Notes under the pieces: generated by a model
The model's input: the letters and a program-made list of their open reading frames with translations, nothing else
Database searches by the model: none
Told to the model about the DNA's origin: nothing
Part shown: positions 54,961-64,000 of the stretch, piece after piece
Layout of the letters: each line of letters starts with the position of its first letter
How positions within the stretch are numbered: position 1 is the stretch's first letter
NCBI GenBank assembly: GCA_947095585.1
Contig: OX352764.1
Span: 69,273,536 to 69,337,535 of the forward strand
DNA from: Nephrocerus scutellatus
Taxonomy: Eukaryota > Arthropoda > Insecta > Diptera > Pipunculidae
Direction: 5' to 3'
DNA length: 64,000 nucleotides
Translations under genes and position numbers: made by a program

Positions 54961-55535
54961 AAGCGTTTGCTAGATTTCTGTCCCCCTTTATATGCTTCGA
55001 ACTAATTTTACAATTAGTCGCTTTTGATTGCATTGCGTATACAAATCTCCTTGTGTTGTTGTTGTTTTAGAATGTGTCCCTTTTGTGATTGCATTGCTTC
55101 CATTGTGTGCGTGTATCTTGACACAAAACCCCCTCTTTATTAGGTTTTGTTGCCAAAACTTGGTTCGTCGACCAAGTTAGCCTTTTCTCAATGGTTTATA
55201 ATTGAAAGTGATCGCCATATCTTCTGCCCTTGTCTTTGTATAATTTTACGATCATCGGCTGTCGTGTGTGTGTTTCCTTTTTCCATCTTAGGAATGATGA
55301 AAAATTAGGGACCCCTAATTTACGAGGATTTTTTTAATTTTGGTCACGAATTAAAGCCCTTATCAATGATCGGGTGTGTAGTATCCATAGGATCCCATGG
55401 CTATCTATGTGGTAGTGGAACCACCAGCCCGCGACGCGACGCGACGACACATGTCACGCAACGATAAACCACATTCAACGACACATCATGCGCGAAGACA
55501 TACTACACGTGCCGTACGCCCCACTCATGTTATAC
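54961..55535. other. Unassigned spacer
   Basis: A GTGTTGTTGTTGTT run and two similar TGATTGCATTGC words occur at 55027 and 55090; a CGCGACGCGACGCGACGAC run lies at about 55430. No gene was recognised. Confidence 0.4.
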
Positions 55536-55539
55536 GAGC

Positions 55540-55695
55540 AACGAGGTATAGGCTCTATAAATTCAATATTTGCAGCAGCCAATAACAGCATTGAACCAGA
55601 AATGCGACCACGGTTGCCTAATCCCAACATAGCCTACTTCAGTCTGCCAAGACACTATCAATCCAAGAATTTACTTTATCCAATTCATGTGGAGA
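55540..55695 (+). pseudogene. RTE-like LINE fragment
   Basis: The plus frame reads INSIFAAANNSIEPEMRPRL and NPNIAYFSLPRHYQSKNLL, parallel to GSTIAADNSMEPEIRARL..KTAYYSLSRLFKSRNLT of the copy at 30525. It is a diverged short fragment. Confidence 0.65.
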
Positions 55696-55984
55696 ATTGA
55701 GAATTCAAAATCGACATATTTTTGAAGTAAAACTTCTTTAGACGCAACTTAGCGGTAACTGAATGCGTTTGTGATGTCAGCGTTACAGAAATGACGAATG
55801 TAGTAGATGAAGTTAGCCACCAAAGGTAAATAAAAGCGTAATTTCATTTACCATGTTTTGTATCCGGTTGGTATACATGATATAACATCATTCTTTAGCA
55901 AAAGTAATTTTGATATTTCTTAACAATTACGAATTGCATTCGGTTGTTGTATATGATATGATACATAATATAAGTATATACACG

Positions 55985-57995
55985 AAAAGTCCGGTTAATC
56001 GGTTCCACGAATTTCCCGTACTATTTGAAACCGGACTAATTGAAGTTCTCAATACATAGAAAAAATGTTAATTGGTTCCAAAAAAAAATTTCTCGCAAAA
56101 TTTAAATAAATATAGAACAATTATTGCATTCAAATTCAGTCTTTATTAAAAATAATTAAACAAAAAATACAGGTTAATCTAGAAATTTATTTTTTCCTTT
56201 GGAGGATAGATTTTTGTACTTGTTTCTTCTTGGTTTTTTTTCTTCATACAATTCTTTGTAGCAACAAGTTGTATTTTCAAACATTCGGCGGATATTAAGG
56301 CTACGTTCTATCTTTGGATCAACTTCACTGATGAACTCGGACAATTTTTCATCTATCCCGACAATTTTTGTTAGTTGTTCCAAGCTCAATGTTTGTGGGG
56401 GAACTTCAACACAGTCTTCCTTGTCTAAATTGTTCTCCCGTTCTTTATAGGCTGGCTCGTTGTTCATCTATGTTGATGAGTGTTTCATTATCCTTTTCGT
56501 TGGTGTTTGATTCAATGCATTGAACTACGTCGGCGGAATCCAGCTCCATGAAACCCAATTCTTGTCCAATTTCCACTATAGTATTAGTGACTTCTGTAAA
56601 ATTGGTTTCAAATCCAACGAAATCATTTGAGCAATGTGGAATGATATGTTTCCATACCGCTCTCATATTTCTTGCCGTAACTTCATGCCATGGTGACAGT
56701 GACAAAGACCAGTCGGATGACCAGGGGCATTATCCAAAATCAACAAAATCTTAAAATCCAATCCCTTTTCTTTGCAATAACGTTCTGTTGTAGGGCAAAA
56801 ACAATTCGTGAACCAATCTTCAAATAAAGATTTTGTAACCCAAGCTTTTTTATTTGAGCGCCACATTTTATTTGAGCAAACATTTTTAAGAGCTCGAGGA
56901 TTTTCTGCACGGTACACAAGCATCCCCTGCTGCATTTCCACCTAATAACAGTGTGAGACGGTCTTTTGAAATTTTATAACCAGGGCATGAACTTTCATTA
57001 GCTGCAATAAAAGTGCGTGACGGCAACTTTTTCCAAAACAATCCCGTTTCATCAACGTTGAAAATTTGTTCGTCTTTGTAGCATCCTTGTTGCATTAGTT
57101 CACTCAATTCGGTCGGATATTTTAACGCAGCCTCTTTATTTGTGCTGGCAGATTTACCATATGGATAATAGCCGCTCCATATTAACCATTCGTTAGTTCG
57201 TTGTTTAAAACGAAAAAACCACCCACGGCATGCCATGAAATTTTTACTAGTGTTATCATTCATTTTCTTCTGTATCAACAGCATCACCATCAGTATCATC
57301 AGCATCACCATCAGGACCATCAATATTCTTGAAGTCATTGTAAAGACTTTAAAGCCTTAGCTTGAATTTCCATTTGACTAAGTGGAATTTTTTTTCGCGG
57401 GCTTCTTGTTTTGCTTACTACTTTTGATAAGTAAGAACCCGTAGCCATACCTTCCGATTTGTATTGATCTTTTTTATAATTTTTCTAACTGATAACTCTT
57501 CAATTCCCTTGTCACGGCCTATTTACGCAAATGCACCTTCTTCGGGAAGCTTTATGATGCTTAAATTTTGCTCTAAAGTGAGCCATTTTCGTTTCTGGCT
57601 TAAAGAATCACTTTGAAATTTTCTTTTTGTACTCATACTGAACTTTTAATTAATTAATTTTATTTCAAAAACAACTTTACTTTTTCACTGCATGCATAAA
57701 ACTGATATAAATCACATACGTCAAATGCTTACATATTTTATTCGTGCAAATCGGGGAATCCCCGAAAAATATAACATTAGAGTGCCGAAAATTATAATTA
57801 TAATAATTATAACCAAAAGCAAAAATAAACCGAAAAATGGAAAAAAGTCGAGAGTTTTGATTCAGAAAATATTTTTTGTTGTAAAATAAACTGGATAAAT
57901 ACAAAAAATCGAAAAATTTACAAAAATAAAAATTTTTATGTGGAGTTTTTAAAACCGTACTATAGTGAATCCGGACTAATCGAAGCCGTACTATA
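55985..57995 (-). pseudogene. Tigger/pogo (CENP-B-like) DNA transposon remnant
   Basis: Minus-strand frames from 57640 give STKRKFQSDSLSQKRKWLTL (helix-turn-helix start), GWFFRFKQRTNEWLIWSGYY (CENP-B DNA-binding part) and EQIFNVDETGLFWKKLPSRT (first catalytic Asp). GYKISKDRLTLLLGGNAAGD, ILLILDNAPGHP (second Asp) and NMRAVWKHIIPHCSNDFVGF follow. At least four frameshifts or stops break it. Ends near 55985 and 57995 both carry CCGTACTAT..TGAA.CCGGACTAAT words that likely belong to the terminal repeats. A TAT CAG CAT CACCATCAG-type short repeat near 57290-57320 encodes an acidic D-rich linker. Confidence 0.85.
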
Positions 57996-58084
57996 CGAGG
58001 TATTCCTTCGTTCTACCAATAATGTAATGGAATGCAGCAACATATAGATGTGGGAATATATTTTGAGAAATTGCAAGTGTATAA

Positions 58085-58215
58085 CTTTTTACCAGATCTT
58101 TTGGTCTTTTGGTGGCCTTTCGAGGGTCTTTTGGGAGTTTTTTTGAAGTCTTTGGAGGGGCTTGGGCGTCTTTTAGGGTTCTTTTGGGCGGATTTTCGGA
58201 GTCTTTTTCAGTGCT
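58085..58215. repeat. AAGACCCC-type satellite, inverted patch
   Basis: GGGTCTTTTGGGAG, GTCTTTGGAGGGGCTTGGG and GGGTTCTTTTGGGCGG are reverse-complement units of the satellite at 8030-8990. Confidence 0.6.
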
Positions 58216-59030
58216 ATTTATCAAAATCAAACAAACAAAACGAGTGCAATTTTGTGACGTTCAGAGCATTAAATTTTTATTCATTTGCAAAAGAAATACT
58301 ACAAAAATGGAAGAATTAAATACTGCCGTCTTAATCTAAAGTTACGAAAAATATAATTTAAATAAAGAATTTTTTGATAATTTCATTTAATCAATTAAAT
58401 AAATTTTCATAATTTAACAAAAAAAATTTATTCGGACAAATTTTAAACTTATTTTAGCTCGGTTATTGGAACTGGGTACTGGAATAGGAATTGGAACAAT
58501 TTTACAACAACAATGCCATATAATATTATCCATAATTTTTTATGTAAAATCAAACAAGTAAATGTAAAAAAAACTAGTACATAATTTATGTTAAAAAAAT
58601 TATCTTTGCTTTGGCCTGGAAGAAGTGAAAAGCGATCCCCTTTTATCAAAGGGATTTGAAGAAGAAGAAGAGCCATCATATAGTTATATCGAAATCGTTG
58701 AATATACCGGCTACAACGTTTAGGACAATTTGTGGTAGAGATAACAAAAAATTCAGGAAAGCCTAAAACACATCCAGCCATCTGAGGCAAATTTTAAGAC
58801 TATGTAATAAACCCAATGAAATAAAATATTTATGTCAAACATAATAATTTACAATCTTTGTAACCAATCTACTACCAAAAGTATTAAACAATATTCAATA
58901 ATTTTTATAAACCAATTGTATAGGAATATACGAGAAAATGAGTTTCCAATTGCGTTGTTTCTTTTTGCGTACACAGTTTTTAGAACCCTTCTAGTACGCA
59001 AAACGGGACCCCAGGTGTAGGTATATTTAA
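58216..59030. other. Unassigned AT-rich spacer
   Basis: No supported feature. Confidence 0.4.
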
Positions 59031-59034
59031 AAAG

Positions 59035-59397
59035 TTATTTTAAAAAAAACCCAATAAACATTTATTTAATATAAATTTTCTAATCCGAAATACACACTGT
59101 GCAAAGTTTGTATAAAATCAGGTTAGTTTTTAAGAAAATGTATATATTATGAGGATCTAAGGCCCAATCACTTCCAATTCTTCACAGAAAGTGTTAAAAC
59201 ATAATATAATTATCTGTATGTACTTTGAATTAAATGGGGCCTTTGGGCCCGATACCAACCAAATTTTAATAAAAGGAGATACACATGTGTACACAGTTTG
59301 AATAAAATCGCGCTTTAGGAATTAGGTTAAAAATTGATCACAATATTCCACCAGCCAGCCACCCATCCCGACGCGAAGTTAATATAGAGAATTTAAA
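59035..59397 (-). mobile_element. DINE/Helentron-like repeat, short two-ended copy
   Basis: Opens AACCCAATAAACATTTATTT and AATTTTCTAATCCGAAATAC, has two units, and closes CCACCAGCCAGCCACCCATC, CGACGCGAAGTTAATATAG and AGAATTTAAAAA. Confidence 0.8.
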
Positions 59398-59474
59398 AAT
59401 AAATATTTAACAGTAATGCCTTATAAGATCCGCATTTTAACATAATAGTGCCATAGAGTCACAGACACACAGAC

Positions 59475-59580
59475 AGACAGATATTTTTTTTTTTTGCTTT
59501 TTCTGACTCGGAGATACGGTAATGGGTAAATCTGCAAAAATCCCGAGTTCGAAAATTTTCATTATTACTATACTTACTTT
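59475..59580 (-). repeat. Diverged copy of the 395 bp repeat family (terminal part)
   Basis: The reverse complement contains AACTCGGGATTTTTGCAGAT, TTACCCATTACCGTATCTCC and an AGTCAGAAAAAGC end followed by TGTCTGTCTGTGTGTC. Confidence 0.75.
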
Positions 59581-60270
59581 TACCACTAGTAAAAGAAAGT
59601 AAAAGTATCACTTTAAGAAAATGAATTGCTATATTGCTTTCAACAAAAAAATAAAAATTACAACGACAAACACATTGGATAGACCAGAAAAGGTTTAGCG
59701 TTAACCAAAAAAATTTTTTGGTTAAGAAATATTTAACCAAATTTTTAGTTATAATTCCCACCGCCAGAGTCGACATTTAAAAATTATATATGGGTAAGTT
59801 GGCAAACACATGAAACAAAAAATTGACCAATTGATTTGGTTAGTTTTTGCCGTTGCTTTGATCAGCCGTTAACCACAAAAAATACCTAACTCATTTTGTT
59901 GAAAGCAATATAGCAAATATGTAAATAAATAAGGGGATCTTCCAACTCCACACAGGTTATCTTATAAACAACTGTATGGAGCAAGTAGTTACGCCAAAAA
60001 AATTTGTTATAATTTGTATTAGATTTAGTTTTCAGTTGATCAATAAAGTGAATTTTATTTTACTGAATTTACTGTCAAGTTATGATGTAATAATTTTTTT
60101 GTTTCTGCTATTTTGTTGAAATAAATTAGTACAAATCGATCCTCAGTAACTTTTTTATGAGACGGGTAACTTTTTACCAATATATAATAAAAAAGTAAAA
60201 GTTACACTGAATTTACTCAGAATCTATTTACGAATATGCCGCAAAAATTGTAGCTATTATGAGGGGAAAT
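59581..60270. other. Unassigned AT-rich spacer
   Basis: AAGAAAGTAAAAGT-type words recur; a GGTTAAG/TTAACCAA palindromic area at 59690-59740 may be a small foldback. No gene was recognised. Confidence 0.35.
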
Positions 60271-60272
60271 GA

Positions 60273-60516
60273 AAATGAAATGAGCAGTTGGTTCGTAGTT
60301 TGAATCCATCACCGAATGACACCAAAAGTATTTTTCACGGTGTCCTACCTCTCGCGAATGTCTGACAAACGTTATGATCCAGCCTTTAAATTGTAGATCC
60401 CTTCCATTTGTGTTCAAAAATATACATATATACATGTACAAACGCAAAGTGTCGCGAGAAGCTCGGCCTTGGACCGCAACGGTCTGTCGCGCGGAATATT
60501 ATTATTATTATTATTA
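60273..60516 (+). mobile_element. tRNA-derived SINE, copy 4
   Basis: Plus strand: a degraded B box (GGTTCGTAGTTTGAATCC), ACCAAAAGTATTTTTCACGG, ACCTCTCGCGAATG, CGCGAGAAGCTCGGCCTTGG and CGGTCTGTCGCGCGGAATAT, then (ATT)n. The A-box part is missing. Confidence 0.8.
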
Positions 60517-60899
60517 ACTGATAATAATTTTGTTCAATGAGGCTGCTCCGAATAGTTCAGAGCAGAAAAATATCAGGTTTTAATGTTCAATGAGAAAAAC
60601 TTCTGTCTGAGACTGTTCTACTTTGTGTTCAATGACTCTGGACAGCTTTTCTGCACCTACTCTTGAGGTAGAATAGATTTGTGAGAAATTTCAAAATCAG
60701 CTGTAATTGCAAATTGCTTGCATTCTACTCGGCGTTGCTGGAACTTGTATCACTTGACATTCTATCAATTGACATATGGCTGTAATTTTCTTTTCTAACT
60801 CGATCTGATATTATTCAAAATTTAGTGCTTTTAGGTTCTGCCTTTTTTTTCATTGAACACACTTAATGTAGACGAACAATTTTCAAACTCACTTTATTA

Positions 60900-61037
60900 T
60901 CATGTGATGCCACCTATGTGTCAGATATTTGCCAACATGCTCAGTCGAGTGTCGACCATTTCTGTTTCTTTCGAGTTCCTGTAATGGATGCCAGCAAATA
61001 GTTCTTCCTTTTTACGTCGTTCTGTGTATCGTTATAG
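60900..61037 (+). promoter_or_regulatory. Candidate TOP promoter and non-coding first exon
   Basis: GTTCTTCCTTTTTACGTCG at 61001 is a pyrimidine-rich tract like the transcription start of ribosomal-protein genes. It is followed by TCTGTGTATCGTTATAG and a donor-like GTGGGT at 61038. A second donor, CG|GTGAGTAC, occurs at 61333. The exon could serve NSA2, RpS27A or both. Confidence 0.4.
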
Positions 61038-61603
61038 GTGGGTGGATTCTTTGGTTATAACAAAATTGTATAATTTTTATGATTTGAAGCCGTAAAATCA
61101 TCGTATTTATAAGATATCTCAAGTAATGAATTTTGTGTAATATTTAACAAATTTTTGATGATTTTTTTCGAAAAAAGTTCACAAAAATGTTTGACGTTAA
61201 GCACATGTGTTCACTGTTCGCTGATTATTTGTGATTTTTTAATCAAGGGTCAATCGATTTAAAGTTGTTTTTGATCAATGCGTGCATAAAAATTTTTGTA
61301 AAAAAAGGTTTTAATAATTTTACGATAAACCGGTGAGTACTGTTAGCAGAATGTTACCATTTTCAGAATCAAAGCATTTCATGTATGAAGGTTGTGTTGG
61401 AACGAATGGCGACTTAATATTAGATAAAGTTTTGCCTGTCGTTATTTCTTAGAGCACTTTGTTGTTTTTGTTCTGAAATTGGTAATGTCCTGCCTAAAGG
61501 AGATTTATTGATAGATATTTTTGTTTATTTTGCCTATTACAGATTTCCCTAGTTGATCCGAGGGGTTTTTCTGTACGAACCACACAAGAACGATTTTTTT
61601 ACG

Positions 61604-62383
61604 ATGCCACAAAACGAATATATGGAACGCCACCGTAAACTATACGGTCGGCGCTTAGATTATGAGGAACGTAAGCGTAAGAAGGAAGCGCGTCTTCCCA
61701 AGGAACGCGCTCGCAAAGCAAGAAAACTTCGCGGTATTAAGGCAAAGCTTTTCAATAAAGAGCGCCGCAATGAAAAGATTCAGATGAAAAAGAAAATCCA
61801 GGCACATGAAGAGAAAAAGGTTAAAAAGCAAGAGGAAAAGATCGAAGATGGAGCTTTACCTCATTATCTTTTAGACAGAGGCATTCAATCTAGCGCTAAA
61901 GTTCTTTCAAATATGATTAAACAAAAACGTAAAGAAAAAGCAGGCAAGTGGGATGTGCCAATTCCAAAGGTACGAGCACAATCTGATGCAGAAGTATTCA
62001 AAGTACTTAAGACAGGTAAAACAAAACGTAAAGCCTGGAAACGTATGGTTACAAAGGTCACATTTGTGGGCGAAAACTTTACACGGAAACCACCAAAGTT
62101 TGAGCGCTTCATACGGCCAATGGCTCTTCGCATGAAGAAAGCGCACGTAACACACCCTGAGCTGAAGGCAACTTTTCACTTACCTATTATTGGCGTCAAA
62201 AAAAATCCTAGTTCACCAATGTTTACATCTCTGGGTGTGATCACCAAGGGTACTGTCATAGAGGTCAACATTTCAGAATTGGGTTTAGTTACCCAGACGG
62301 GCAAAGTCGTTTGGGGAAAGTATGCTCAAGTGACAAATAATCCAGAAAATGATGGAGTTATAAATGCAGTTCTCTTAGTGTAG
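61604..62383 (+). CDS. NSA2: NSA2 ribosome biogenesis protein (TINP1/Ip259)
   Basis: NSA2 is a nucleolar GTPase-independent factor bound to pre-60S particles and needed for 27S pre-rRNA processing. A single open exon encodes 259 residues starting [20 protein letters not shown], close to the usual 260. The highly basic N-terminal half ([20 protein letters not shown]) is followed by [40 protein letters not shown] and [20 protein letters not shown]. The S8e-like C-terminus reads [20 protein letters not shown] then [12 protein letters not shown] chose the ATG at 61604 because it matches the conserved family start. An acceptor (CCTATTACAG at 61542) lies 61 bp upstream, so the 5' UTR is spliced. 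AATAAA at 62456 can end the message. RpS27A follows on the same strand. The gene is intact. Confidence 0.97.
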   Translation: MPQNEYMERHRKLYGRRLDYEERKRKKEARLPKERARKARKLRGIKAKLFNKERRNEKIQMKKKIQAHEEKKVKKQEEKIEDGALPHYLLDRGIQSSAKVLSNMIKQKRKEKAGKWDVPIPKVRAQSDAEVFKVLKTGKTKRKAWKRMVTKVTFVGENFTRKPPKFERFIRPMALRMKKAHVTHPELKATFHLPIIGVKKNPSSPMFTSLGVITKGTVIEVNISELGLVTQTGKVVWGKYAQVTNNPENDGVINAVLLV

Positions 62384-62455
62384 TTATTCATTCGTATTTG
62401 TGGTACGAACTTTTAGCTAGTAAGACATGTGTTTGTAAACTGGCAAAACAAGTGA

Positions 62456-62461
62456 AATAAA
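62456..62461 (+). terminator. NSA2 poly(A) signal
   Basis: GAAATAAAAC, 72 bp after the stop codon; a second AATAAA lies about 25 bp further on. Confidence 0.6.
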
Positions 62462-62570
62462 ACATTTTAGTACAAAAATAAAATAGCTTGTATTCTTATT
62501 TGAATATTTTATTTTGTCCTCAAAGCGAAATCTTAAATTGAAATTTTATTCCCGTTGCAGGCATAGCTGA

Positions 62571-63248
<678 letters not shown>

Positions 63249-63263
63249 ATATTATGTTAACAT

Positions 63264-63269
63264 AATAAA
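63264..63269 (+). terminator. RpS27A poly(A) signal
   Basis: CATAATAAAAGG, 16 bp after the TAA. Confidence 0.65.
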
Positions 63270-63299
63270 AGGGTAAACATTCGTTTTTTATAAGAATGA

Positions 63300-64000
63300 C
63301 ATATATTTATGTTTGAAATTAAAAAGAAGAGAAGCAAACAGTTTTGTTTTTGATTTTTTAAAACGTTAGACGCCCGCTTGTGTTTCCAAGACACTTCGGC
63401 TGAAGGTTGCTTCTTAAATATCTTCAGCGAGAGGGAATTTGGTGCTACTATGCTCTTATCACTGGCCTTTTTTATTCCCTTTTTTCACTTATGGAAAAAA
63501 TTTGACTGTTCCGCTAGTTGGTATTCATTATATTTACATATATATTTTAAAGGCAATCATATCACTCCCCCATTCAATTCAACACCACTTATCCTTCAAC
63601 AAAGCCATATTTTTTTTAAAGGCAAACATCTCATACCCCAATCCAACTTGTCCATTGCCACTTGTTCCATCTTTCAACTTCGCCACCCTTGTATATCAGT
63701 ACCGCAGTATATAAACCAAAAAAAATTTATTTATTGCTTTGAATATTTATTTTCCTTTCGTTACAATAAATTTGTTTTAGAAACATGTAACAATATGTAT
63801 GTATTAAGTTTAATAAGATAAAAATAAAATTGGTGTTGCTGGGTTATGTTAATAGCAAAGACCAATATACGTTGAAGAAGATTTTCCTAATACGCAGAAA
63901 CTCCACTCAAATGTTTTATAGTTTTTTTTTGGTAGTTGCTTTTTGCATTTTTATAGATTGAGAGCGTCCACATTTAAGCTTTTATACATAAATGTAAGTA
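63300..64000. other. Spacer 3' of RpS27A, nothing recognised
   Basis: A 147-codon open frame at 63378-63821 has low-complexity, hydrophobic text without a known motif. I treat it as non-coding. Confidence 0.4.

Noticed and set aside
61885..62179. Minus-strand ORFs across NSA2
   Set aside because: Shadows of the conserved NSA2 coding exon on the opposite strand.
63378..63821. A 147-codon ORF after RpS27A as a new gene
   Set aside because: Composition is AT-driven and hydrophobic/aromatic with no domain, splice or start context; overlapping frames are equally open.

Overview
The window looks like a cyclorrhaphan (higher dipteran) fly genome. It is AT-rich, its three host genes have short 55-200 bp introns, and almost everything else is transposable-element debris. 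Host genes occupy only the right part: a COX10 gene (minus strand, 49.4-50.8 kb), then NSA2 and the ubiquitin/ribosomal protein fusion RpS27A (both plus strand, 61.6-63.2 kb). From memory, the Drosophila orthologues are linked on 2L, which would fit conserved synteny; I cannot check this here. The species is not determined.

Region by region. 0-15 kb: a three-copy ~395 bp tandem array, a foldback MITE, tRNA-derived SINEs (one split by a MITE), a decayed Tc1/mariner-like transposase, and long degenerate AAGACCCC-type satellite merging with repeat-element units. A 392 bp tandem duplication carrying a reverse-transcriptase scrap ends this part. 15-20 kb: a non-LTR fragment and a broken gypsy-type errantivirus (integrase and env parts). 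22-35 kb: further repeat elements, a decayed Jockey-type LINE, a Helitron Rep remnant joined in frame to a LINE reverse transcriptase, and a MULE transposase remnant. 36-48.5 kb: dense repeat elements, an RTE-like LINE and a canonical short Helitron. It closes with a 2.4 kb repeat element that encloses a broken two-exon piece of a teneurin gene. 48.5-64 kb: the host genes, separated by LINE endonuclease fragments, a ~70 bp tandem array and a Tigger/pogo transposase remnant.

The dominant structure is one repeat family present in about 20 copies in both orientations. One end reads TAAATTCTCTATATTAACTTC, then a conserved block with a variable microsatellite of GTCGGTC or GGCTG type, then 1-10 units of about 100-120 bp (CACATGTGTATCTCCGATGG ... 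GACCCCGGG). The other end has ATTAGAGAATTTA and ATGGGTTGTTTTTT. This layout resembles non-autonomous Helentron/DINE-1 elements of flies. The Helitron Rep remnant and the captured teneurin exons fit that reading, but the assignment is inference.

No bacterial-type systems, CRISPR arrays, rRNA or functional tRNA genes were seen. Nearly all mobile-element ORFs are interrupted by stops or frameshifts.
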